DNA of 64,000 nt from Thalassobellus citreus (GTDB lineage: Bacteria; Bacteroidota; Bacteroidia; Flavobacteriales; Flavobacteriaceae). Every line of letters begins with the position of its first letter. Position 1 is the stretch's first letter. The notes under the pieces are model-generated. The model saw only the letters and a program-made list of their open reading frames with translations, was not told where the DNA came from and did no database searches. A program made the translations under genes and the position numbers. This document shows positions 57,636 to 64,000 of this stretch, piece by piece. The stretch is from NCBI RefSeq assembly GCF_044385915.1, contig NZ_JBISCC010000112.1:22632-86631 (forward strand), given 5' to 3'.

Positions 57636-58589
57636 TCAATCCTTTATGCAACGAACGCTAAAGCCATTAGCATGACTGCTAGGGTAAGGGTAAATGCTGG
57701 CATCACTGAAATTGAAGCCTAGGCAACGTGTGACAGTACCACTAACACTACTAGACCAATAGAAGCCGCGGCTACCCACATTGCCAAGAGCGCCAGTAGA
57801 GCTGCTGCGGCCGCCCGCAACTGGGAGCTTTAATACCGAAGCATAAGCGCCTGCACTATTATTCTGTACACTACCAGTACCCCAAAAACCAGTACCGCCG
57901 TTGTTACGCTCGGCATTTAACTCGGCTGCGCTTGGAATACGGAAACCTGAAGGACATGGATTATTTGTCCCTGATACACCCTGCCACAAGGTAACGTCCG
58001 GTGTTGTCAACCAATCGTGTGGTGATGAATCATTTTTTATAAATTTACCGTCCCAAGCATTGCCATCACTAGGTTCTGCAGTGGTAGCCAAGGTTTCAGT
58101 ATCATTACTCTGCTCTGCACTATCGGAAGCTGTAGAACTTATCCAAACTATGGTCTGATGACCATCGGAACCACGACCCCACTGATACAAATCGCCATAT
58201 GATAAATGATCATTAGAAGCCGTGGCGACCTGTTGAGCTCCCAAATTACGATCCATCCAAATTTGACCCGTAGATGAAAGTACTGTTGGTGGGGGGACTG
58301 TTGGAATTACTGATGTAACAACTCCTGTAGTAGTACTCAAATAATCTGTCCCGTCATAATAATACAAACCCTTTGGGTCGCAATCTAAACAATAAACAAC
58401 CAATCCCTCAGCTGGAGTTAAAATACCAACCATGTCATCATAAACCATACGGGGTGGTAAAAAATCCTGTGTTGTTGATGTTACATCCAAAACAGATGAA
58501 CCATCGGGAGTTGCTGTACCAATAACTAGCTGAGAATATCCAGATAAACTTGCTAAAACTATAAATAAATGGAGAGTAATTTGTTTCAT
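57636..58589 (-). CDS. FISUMP-domain DGR target protein 3
   Basis: The 317-residue secreted protein starts MKQITLHLFIVLASLSGYSQ. It has the short N-terminal VIGTATPDGSSVLDVTSTTQ module, the LVVYCLDCDPKGLYYYDGTDYL segment, a proline-rich linker (SVIPTVPPPTVLS), and the FISUMP core ending CPSGFRIPS. The variable part is LPVAGGRSSSTGALGNVG, then GFYWSSSVSGTVTRCLGF, ending FSVRCIKD. Codons that are AAY in the template are here Gly, Ser, Arg, Phe, Val, Cys, Asp and Tyr. Two extra codons are present. It is the best evidence of active diversification and is intact. Confidence 0.92.
   Translation of the reverse strand: MKQITLHLFIVLASLSGYSQLVIGTATPDGSSVLDVTSTTQDFLPPRMVYDDMVGILTPAEGLVVYCLDCDPKGLYYYDGTDYLSTTTGVVTSVIPTVPPPTVLSSTGQIWMDRNLGAQQVATASNDHLSYGDLYQWGRGSDGHQTIVWISSTASDSAEQSNDTETLATTAEPSDGNAWDGKFIKNDSSPHDWLTTPDVTLWQGVSGTNNPCPSGFRIPSAAELNAERNNGGTGFWGTGSVQNNSAGAYASVLKLPVAGGRSSSTGALGNVGSRGFYWSSSVSGTVTRCLGFNFSDASIYPYPSSHANGFSVRCIKD
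57641..57820 (-). repeat. DGR variable repeat VR3
   Basis: Over 57761-57820 this VR differs from the template (60291-60350) at 13 of 19 template adenines and at none of the 41 other bases, a clean adenine-specific pattern. Farther 3' it also carries a 6-nt insertion and some non-adenine differences. Confidence 0.93.
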
Positions 58590-58776
58590 TATCTTTATAT
58601 TTTTTATTTTTAATCCGTTTTTTTTTTAATTAAATACCTTTTTTAATTAAAAATATCTCAATGATTTATCTAGACTTATTAAACAACAACTAGATAGTAA
58701 ACTGATTTTTAAAAACTTAATTTGAAGAAAAAAATTTAAATGGTTTGGTTCTATTTAAAATAATAGACACTTAATA

Positions 58777-60117
58777 TTATAACTTATGGTGGTTTATTAG
58801 AACATCTGCATGCTTAACCGACACAGGACGTTTTATAATTTTATTGTTCTTATCTAATAAAAAATAGCTAGGAGTACCTGTAACATGATAATCTTTAGCA
58901 GCTTGGGTATTCCAGCCATTAAAATCACAATACATTTGCCAAGGTGTATTGGCGTAAGCTAATTTAAAAGCTTTTTCGTCTGTATCTATACTTATATATA
59001 TAATGTTTAGGTTTTTAGTTTGCCAAGCATCATAATGTTTTAATAATTCTAAAGCATCCTTTTTGCAAGTAGGACACCAGCTGGCACCAAATACTACTAA
59101 TTTATTGCTTTTTAAATCGCTTAGTTTCGTGTTGTTTTCTAATAGTATATCGGGTGCTATATTACCAACTTTCATTTTTCTATAACTTTCTAATTTAGCT
59201 GCTAAATCATCAGTTAAGCTACACTGATTGTTGTTTAATAAGCTTAACGACAAGTACTCTGAAGCTTTGTACAAACTACGTTTTTCTAAATATTTAAACA
59301 GTTTACTAGATACTATATTAAGTAAACTATCATTGTTTTTTAAGTTATCTATTAAATATTGGCTACTTAAATTCATTTGAACATACATACTATCTAAAGA
59401 TTGCCCCATATTTTCTAATAGCAAATAATGCCCTTCTATTACTTCTTTAAACAAGCCACTGGTTTTAAAATTAGGATGATTAAAATCTATATTTCTAAAT
59501 TGAGTAATAGCTTGAGGTATTTGCTCTGTTTTTTTTCTTACTATAATAGGCATCTCCTGTACCAACTTACGGTAAGGTATAAACCAACGCACATAACTAT
59601 TATTGTCTAAGTTTGATACAAAACTGTCATCTTCTTTTTGCAATCGTATTTGCTCTTTAGTAATAGTTTTTAAAAACTTCTTTTGAGTTGCTAATAAAGG
59701 TGTGTTTTTATATAAAGGCAGTAAAAACTCTAAAGCCGATAAAGCATTGCCTCGAAGCCCTTGCTGTTTAGCATATTGCATAAAATTTTTATTTTCGTAA
59801 CTATTGGTAAATTGTAAACTATCGGTTTCTAAAAGGTGGTTTCCTGTAAGGTTTATATCTGGTTTGGTTAAAACAAACACTAATTTACTTTTATCTTGTG
59901 TTTTTAATATGCCCATACCCTTATAGTTTTTTGGATAATTTAACGTAAAATTACCTGCTGCATCTATGGTATCTTTAGCTAATTCTATAGTTTCGTAATA
60001 GTTAAAACCTGTTAGGCTTATTTGTTGACCTATTTGTTGCTTTAATGTACCCTTTATAGCTTGTGCAGTTGTTATAACACTGGATAATAGAGTAAAAATA
60101 ATGATTGTTTTTTTCAT
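58777..60117 (-). CDS. TlpA-like thiol-disulfide oxidoreductase
   Basis: The 446-residue protein has a signal peptide (MKKTIIIFTLLSSVITTAQA) and an N-terminal DUF4369-like domain (IKGTLKQQIGQQISLTGFNYYETIELAKDTIDAAGNFTLNYP, in pieces). A long helical middle follows. The C-terminal thioredoxin fold has the active site GASWCPTCKKD and the cis-proline VTGTPSYFLLD. It would act in the periplasm as a disulfide reductase. It lies 58 bp after the DGR template repeat on the same strand, so the template RNA may be its 5' leader. Whether it helps fold the cysteine-containing target proteins is speculation. Confidence 0.85.
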   Translation of the reverse strand: MKKTIIIFTLLSSVITTAQAIKGTLKQQIGQQISLTGFNYYETIELAKDTIDAAGNFTLNYPKNYKGMGILKTQDKSKLVFVLTKPDINLTGNHLLETDSLQFTNSYENKNFMQYAKQQGLRGNALSALEFLLPLYKNTPLLATQKKFLKTITKEQIRLQKEDDSFVSNLDNNSYVRWFIPYRKLVQEMPIIVRKKTEQIPQAITQFRNIDFNHPNFKTSGLFKEVIEGHYLLLENMGQSLDSMYVQMNLSSQYLIDNLKNNDSLLNIVSSKLFKYLEKRSLYKASEYLSLSLLNNNQCSLTDDLAAKLESYRKMKVGNIAPDILLENNTKLSDLKSNKLVVFGASWCPTCKKDALELLKHYDAWQTKNLNIIYISIDTDEKAFKLAYANTPWQMYCDFNGWNTQAAKDYHVTGTPSYFLLDKNNKIIKRPVSVKHADVLINHHKL

Positions 60118-60175
60118 TTTAACACTTCTTTTATAATTAATACTTTTTTTTTAATCTGCATGACAAAAATTATAT

Positions 60176-60354
60176 TCCTTTATGCAACGTACGCTAAAGT
60201 CATTAGCACGATTTTTACTGTTAATGTTAGCATTACTGCTATTGAAGTTTAGGTTACGTGTGTTAGTACAACTAACCCTACTAGACCAATAGTTGCCGTT
60301 GCTACCCACATTGTTAAGAGCGCCAGTATTGTTGTTGCGGTTGCCTGCAAGTGG
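60176..60354 (-). repeat. DGR template repeat (TR)
   Basis: On the minus strand this 179-nt segment aligns to the VRs of the FISUMP genes but is not in a gene. Its virtual translation starts LAGNRNNNTGALNNVGSNGN and ends FSVRCIKE, with 17 asparagines (AAC/AAT) at positions that vary in the targets. AAY codons can change at adenines without giving stops. It lies between avd and the tlpA-like gene. It lacks the downstream hairpins that follow each VR, which fits a donor. Confidence 0.93.
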
Positions 60355-60421
60355 CTATTAAACACAATCTGTTAATTTATTACACTAAAAAATAATGCCA
60401 TAAATAGTTATAAAACCATGT

Positions 60422-60440
60422 CCTTGTATATTTTACAAGG
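60422..60440. repeat. Short hairpin between avd and TR
   Basis: CCTTGTA and TACAAGG form a 7-bp stem with a 5-base loop. It may be structural within the template RNA; it lacks the T tract of a terminator. Confidence 0.45.
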
Positions 60441-60485
60441 GTTGTGTTAGGATTAAATTAGCACACCCATTACTAAATTATTAAT

Positions 60486-60845
60486 TTAAATAATGGCTCC
60501 GGCTGTATATTTTTGCCATGCAGTTAATTGTTTTGATAATGATTCTATTTTTATATTAATGTTTATATACGTTTTAATACTTATAATTTGCAAATCTCTG
60601 GCTATTCTAAATAACAACCGCATTACTTCTATATGTTCTCTTCCTGTATTTATATCATTAATTCTTATTTGGTTTTTACTTTTATTAGCTTTATAAACTT
60701 GTATTAATAATTGCAAACTCTCTCCCTTTAATTTTTCACCCAATGTATATTTATGTTCTCGTGTAAATAATTTTGTTGTTTTATGGGTTACTATCAACAA
60801 ATCATACCCTAATTTAAAAACGGGTAAGCTAGTGTATAATGCCAT
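60486..60845 (-). CDS. avd: DGR accessory variability determinant (Avd-like)
   Basis: I use ATG 60845 (MALYTSLPVFKLGYDLLIVTHKTTKLFTREHKYTLGEKLKG, in pieces), which overlaps the end of the RT gene by 37 bp; a TTG two codons upstream is possible. The 119-residue protein is a four-helix-bundle type of the S23/Avd family. The hallmarks are LPVFKxxYDLL, the F.R..KYTLGEKLK segment and a basic, helical C-terminus. In studied DGRs Avd forms a pentamer that binds the RT and template RNA and is needed for mutagenic cDNA synthesis. Position and overlap support this role. Confidence 0.88.
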   Translation of the reverse strand: MALYTSLPVFKLGYDLLIVTHKTTKLFTREHKYTLGEKLKGESLQLLIQVYKANKSKNQIRINDINTGREHIEVMRLLFRIARDLQIISIKTYININIKIESLSKQLTAWQKYTAGAII

Positions 60846-61996
60846 TGCCAATAATGTTTTTTAATGTATATTTTAGAAAAGGTTTTTGTAAACCCAAAAA
60901 AACAATAAAATTTAGCATCTAATTGTTTTATTGCTTTAGTTATTAAATTAAAAGTGTTTGCATGACTTAAAGTACCTAAATACGAATTTAAAAGGGCTCG
61001 TATTTTTTTTATGGTATCCCACTCTATTTTAAACGACTGTAACAATAATTTGTTTACCTTTTTAATGGCTTTGTAAAAATTGGCTTTGGTACGGTTACTT
61101 ATATAACTGCAATAAGGTTTTATATAATGCCCTAAAAACAAAACCCCCTTGGTATAATGCTGTAAATATATTTTTTTAGGATGAATAATTAATCCTATTT
61201 TATCTAACTCTCTCTGCACTAAAGGTATTATTTGTTTTAACTTACTTTTTTCTTGGAGAACAAAAATCATATCATCTACATACCTGCCATAATAATTAAT
61301 TTTTAACTCTTTTTTTATAAAATGATCTAATGCATTTAAATAAATATTACCAAATATTTGTGAGGTAAGGTTGCCTATAGGTAAACCAAAACCATTAGGC
61401 TTACTAAATAAGCTTTTATCTGTTGGTAACCCTTGCCAATTGGTCTTACTCCCTTTAATACGGCAATTGCGGGCTACATTGGTAAATATAGTTTGTTGCA
61501 GTAAATATAACAAAGTAGTATACTGTATACCTAAATAACTTGTATTAGGATTTAAAAAATTAACCACTTTACTGTACAATATATTATGGTTTATATTCAT
61601 AAAATAAGCAGAAATATCTAATTTTAAAATATAAGCATCTTTAGTATAATTTTGAGAGCAAGATCTTATAAAATGGTTGGCTCTTTTTACACCATACAGT
61701 GTACCTTTACCTTTACGGCAACTATAACTATCGTGTATTAAAAAAGGGTTTATATGCTTTTTATAAATACACCTATAAGTTAAATGATGCACAACACGGT
61801 CTGCAAAATGGGCAGCAAATATTTCGCGCTGCACAGGTTTATACACTATAAAAGCAATAGCTGGTTTTGGCACATAAGTTTTAGTATGTATTTGAACTGC
61901 AAGATTATATAAGTTTTCTTCTAAATTTAACTCAAAATCCAGTTGGTTTTGCGTATTGCGTTTATGTTTTCTTGCTGCTAAATAAGATAAATACAA
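60809..61996 (-). CDS. DGR reverse transcriptase
   Basis: The 395-residue enzyme has RT domains in order. RKHKRNTQNQLDFELNLEENL is at residues 9-29, FADRVVHHL near 64-72, and SYSCRKGKGT near 90-99. The first catalytic aspartate is in LDISAYFMNI (residue 127). IGNLTSQ at 207-213 is the DGR-type motif, where other RTs have QGxxxSP. YVDDM at 239-243 holds the catalytic pair, and GHYIKP is near residue 290. The start codon is TTG 61996 directly after an in-frame stop, so no longer version is possible. The gene overlaps avd and follows the MutS-like gene by 20 bp. It copies the template RNA with adenine errors. Confidence 0.95.
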   Translation of the reverse strand: MYLSYLAARKHKRNTQNQLDFELNLEENLYNLAVQIHTKTYVPKPAIAFIVYKPVQREIFAAHFADRVVHHLTYRCIYKKHINPFLIHDSYSCRKGKGTLYGVKRANHFIRSCSQNYTKDAYILKLDISAYFMNINHNILYSKVVNFLNPNTSYLGIQYTTLLYLLQQTIFTNVARNCRIKGSKTNWQGLPTDKSLFSKPNGFGLPIGNLTSQIFGNIYLNALDHFIKKELKINYYGRYVDDMIFVLQEKSKLKQIIPLVQRELDKIGLIIHPKKIYLQHYTKGVLFLGHYIKPYCSYISNRTKANFYKAIKKVNKLLLQSFKIEWDTIKKIRALLNSYLGTLSHANTFNLITKAIKQLDAKFYCFFGFTKTFSKIYIKKHYWQWHYTLAYPFLN

Positions 61997-62016
61997 CTAC
62001 TGCATTAATACTTGCA

Positions 62017-62389
62017 TTATAACTCTTTTTGTAATTTACTTAAAAACTCTAAAGCTTGCATAGGTGTTTTATTAACTAGGTTAAAACTTTGTATTTGTTG
62101 CTTTAGGGTTAAGGCAGTATATACTACACAATGTTCTGTTTTTTTTCTGTAAAACCGCCTTAATATTTTTAAGTTGTAGCTCTATTTGCTGTAAAATACT
62201 TAAAGGAAAACCAATGCTATAAACGCTTTGGTTTACTGTTTTAACAAACTTACTAGTTACTTTATAGGCTTTAATATGGGATACAAACCACATAGCATTT
62301 TGGTTATATATTTTATAAAACATACCTTCATTAAAAAGGTAAATAATTTGTGGCTGTAAGGCTAAATTAATTTTATCATTAATAGTCAT
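62017..62389 (-). pseudogene. MutS-domain-I-like DGR accessory gene with a frameshift in an A8 run
   Basis: The first frame starts MTINDKINLALQPQIIYLFNEGMFYKIYNQNAMWF, similar to the N-terminal mismatch-binding domain I of MutS (FxxGxFYE.f..DA). GFPLSILQQIEL matches the later GIP...veyL part. The open frame ends at 62081 with unrelated text. Skipping one A in the A8 run near 62140-62147 continues it as TEHCVVYTALTLKQQIQSFN and then TPMQALEFLSKLQKEL, a MutS-type C-terminal ending, to a stop at 62017. The repaired protein would be 123 residues. MutS-like (MSL) proteins have been described as DGR accessories. It may be a mutation, a sequencing error, or programmed slippage. Confidence 0.7.
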
Positions 62390-62532
62390 TATTTTTTTAT
62401 TTTTGCTATGTAAGCAACTATCTTTAATACAACTTTGTTTTGTTTTCTATATTTAAACAACCGTATACCTACAACTCCAAACTAAAAATATCTCTTACAA
62501 ATACGCACTAAGCTTTTTATTTTTTAAAAAAA

Positions 62533-62590
62533 CCGCCACAGGCGGCTATTATTTAACTCCTTCCTCCCTACCCTAAGGGGATGGCATGAT
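62533..62590 (-). terminator. Paired hairpins downstream of VR4 (second one degenerate)
   Basis: CCGCC-TGT-GGCGG (62533-62545) with a minus-strand T tract is intact. The second hairpin (about 62559-62590) has lost several pairs compared with the other copies. Confidence 0.65.
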
Positions 62591-62623
62591 AAAGTACCTA
62601 AGGGAACAAATAAATAAAAAGTA

Positions 62624-63559
62624 TCAATCCTTTATGCAACGGACGCTTAGGCCATTAGAACGACCGGTAGCGCCAAAGCCGGCATCAGTGCCATGAAAAA
62701 ATAAGTTACGTGCCATATCAACACTAACCACATTAGACCAATAGTAGCCACTGTCACCTTCAAAGTTAATAGCGCCAGTATTGTTGGCGCGGACGCCTGC
62801 AACTGGGAGCTTTAATACTGAATCATAAGCACCCCATCTACTATTCCTTAAACTACCAGTACCCCAAAAACCAATACCGCCGAGGTTACGCTCGGCCTCA
62901 AACTCAATTTCGGTTGGAATACGGAAACCTGAAGGACATGGATTATTTGTCCCTGATACACCCTGCCACAAGTTAACGTCCGGTGTTGTCAACCAATTTT
63001 GTGGTGATGAACCTGCTATTATAAATTTACCGTCCCAAGCATTGCCAACACTAGGTACCGCAGTGCTAGCCGTAGTTTCAATTTCATTACTCTGCTCTGT
63101 TCCATCAGAAGCTGTAGAACTTACCCAAACAATGGTCTGATGACCATCGGAATCACGACCCCACTGATAAAAATCGCCATATGATAAATGATCATTATAA
63201 GCCGTGGCTACCTGTTGAGCTCCCAAATTACGATCCATCCAATATTTACCCGTACCTGAAAGTACTGACACTGGTGGGGCTGGTGAAAGTACCCCTGTAG
63301 TAGTATTCAAATAATCTGTCCCGTCATAAAAATACAAACCCTTTGGGTCGCAATCTAAACAATAAACAATCAATCCCTCAGCTGGAGTTAAAATACCAAC
63401 CATGTCATTATAAGCCATACGGGGTGGCAAAAAACCCTGTGTTGTTGATGTTACATCCAAAACAGATGAACCATCGGGAGTTTCTGTGCCTATACCAACC
63501 TGAGAATAACCCGATAAACTTATTAATAGCACAAATAAAACTAATGTGTATTTTTTCAT
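62624..63559 (-). CDS. FISUMP-domain DGR target protein 4
   Basis: The 311-residue secreted protein begins MKKYTLVLFVLLISLSGYSQ. It has the GIGTETPDGSSVLDVTSTTQ module, the CLDCDPKGLYFYDGTDYL segment and the FISUMP core (KYWMDRNLGAQQVATAYNDHL ... GWDxKFI ... CPSGFRIPT). The variable tail starts LPVAGVRANNTGAINFEG and ends LSVRCIKD. It aligns to the template translation without gaps: template Asn positions become Val, Ala, Phe, Ser, Tyr, Met, His, Asp and Gly. It is the target closest to the RT gene and has about seven ATT units before its start. Confidence 0.9.
   Translation of the reverse strand: MKKYTLVLFVLLISLSGYSQVGIGTETPDGSSVLDVTSTTQGFLPPRMAYNDMVGILTPAEGLIVYCLDCDPKGLYFYDGTDYLNTTTGVLSPAPPVSVLSGTGKYWMDRNLGAQQVATAYNDHLSYGDFYQWGRDSDGHQTIVWVSSTASDGTEQSNEIETTASTAVPSVGNAWDGKFIIAGSSPQNWLTTPDVNLWQGVSGTNNPCPSGFRIPTEIEFEAERNLGGIGFWGTGSLRNSRWGAYDSVLKLPVAGVRANNTGAINFEGDSGYYWSNVVSVDMARNLFFHGTDAGFGATGRSNGLSVRCIKD
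62629..62803 (-). repeat. DGR variable repeat VR4
   Basis: VR4 is the same length as the matching template segment. Over 62743-62802 it differs at 9 of 19 template adenines and 5 of 41 other bases, so adenines are strongly favoured but other changes have accumulated. Confidence 0.85.
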
Positions 63560-63582
63560 TATTATTATTATTATTATTATAT
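63560..63582 (-). repeat. Trinucleotide microsatellite before target gene 4
   Basis: About seven ATT/TAA units sit directly upstream of the ATG of target gene 4. The same kind of repeat precedes target gene 2 with about nine units. Confidence 0.75.
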
Positions 63583-63840
63583 AGAAACAAATGTAAAGAG
63601 AAACAACATCAAAAATTAACTAAAAGTATTAACTGGTAAGTATAACAAATAAGTGTTTGTAACGAAAACTGCAATAGTTTTAAGAGAGAAAATACACGTT
63701 AATTAATTTCGCTTATTTAAAATGATGCATACTTAATACTATAAACAATGGTTTATTAGAACATCTAGTTTTTTGTTTTTTTTTTAAACCGCCACAGGCG
63801 GTTACTATTTAACTCCTGCCACCCTAAAGGGATGGCAGGA
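63583..63840. repeat. Duplicated intergenic module, copy 2
   Basis: Near-identical to 57342-57600, in the same orientation relative to the adjacent target genes. It links target genes 4 and 5 as 2 and 3 are linked. Confidence 0.8.
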
Positions 63841-63853
63841 GTTAAATAGTAAC
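63788..63853 (-). terminator. Hairpins downstream of VR5, with an extended 21-bp palindrome
   Basis: The terminator hairpin (63788-63802) is as in other copies. The second hairpin has perfect 21-bp arms at 63801-63821 and 63833-63853, much longer than in the other cassettes, because the sequence beyond the stem has become complementary to GTTACTATTTAACT. Confidence 0.75.
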
Positions 63854-63878
63854 TAAGAGAACAAATAAACACAAAGTA

Positions 63879-64000
63879 TCAATCCTTTATGCAACGAACG
63901 CTAAGACCATAAGAAAGTTCCATATGAAAAACGCCGCTATCATCTAGTGGAAAGACCTGCATAGTATCTGCACCTACAAAACTACCACTACTATTATACG
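63879..64000 (-). CDS. FISUMP-domain DGR target protein 5, C-terminal end only
   Basis: The window ends inside this gene. The visible 3' end reads NSSGSFVGADTMQVFPLDDS, then GVFHMELSYGLSVRCIKD and a stop at 63879-63881. The ending matches the other FISUMP targets and its length fits the template translation back to the YWSS position. Differences from TR are spread over many positions, so it is diverged. The upstream domains cannot be seen. Confidence 0.75.
   Translation of the reverse strand, partial: YNSSGSFVGADTMQVFPLDDSGVFHMELSYGLSVRCIKD

Noticed and set aside
60809..61996. Reverse transcriptase as a retron or group II intron enzyme
   Set aside because: The IGNLTSQ motif in place of QGxxxSP, the overlapping Avd gene and the TR/VR pairs fit a DGR; no intron maturase domain or retron RNA is visible.
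63343..63639. Plus-strand 98-residue frame
   Set aside because: It is antisense to target gene 4 and crosses the trinucleotide repeat.

Overview
The window is AT-rich DNA from a member of the Bacteroidota, most likely a Flavobacteriaceae species. The evidence is type A and type B secretion-system-9 (T9SS) C-terminal sorting domains, Bacteroides-type MobA/MobB/MobC mobilization genes, a choice-of-anchor-L adhesin, and lipoproteins and barrel proteins of flavobacterial style.

Layout. (1) 1-4983: end of urtA, a putative outer-membrane channel and urtBCDE, a urea ABC importer. (2) 5560-8530: a graveyard of insertion sequences, including an IS3-family element (5693-6923, AATA target duplication) nested inside an older IS3 copy. 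(3) 8964-14640: complete urease operon ureABCEFGD plus a NicO-like nickel permease, so urea import and hydrolysis are encoded on either side of the IS scar. (4) 14762-21111: remnant of a mobilizable element with a truncated integrase, MobC/MobB/MobA, an oriT-like inverted repeat, RadC-like and SSB proteins. (5) 21685-43840: a 1390-residue adhesin, a barrel protein, a TPR histidine kinase/response regulator pair, a decayed IS4-type element, a CAP-domain lipoprotein, two tandem HTH proteins, and a six-gene surface operon ending in a YadA-head-like fibre protein. (6) 44106-64000: a diversity-generating retroelement (DGR) whose target genes surround a small exopolysaccharide locus (Wzc, Wza, WecB, WecG and an alpha/alpha-toroid protein) and an HPr-kinase-like/nucleotidyltransferase/small-peptide trio.

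The DGR is the most notable system. A reverse transcriptase with YVDD and IGNLTSQ motifs (60809-61996), an overlapping Avd-like protein and a MutS-domain-I-like accessory gene (frameshifted at an A8 run) lie beside a template repeat (TR, 60176-60354). Five secreted FISUMP/C-type-lectin-like genes end in variable repeats (VRs). Over a matched 60-nt block, VR3 differs from TR at 13 of 19 template adenines and 0 of 41 other bases; VR1 differs at 11 of 19 and 1 of 41. The TR translation is asparagine-rich, as expected of AAY codons that diversify without making stops. Each VR is followed by paired hairpins. VR1 carries a 43-nt deletion that frameshifts its gene. The TR lies just upstream of a TlpA-like thioredoxin gene, an unusual arrangement.

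All calls come from reading the sequence; no database search was run.
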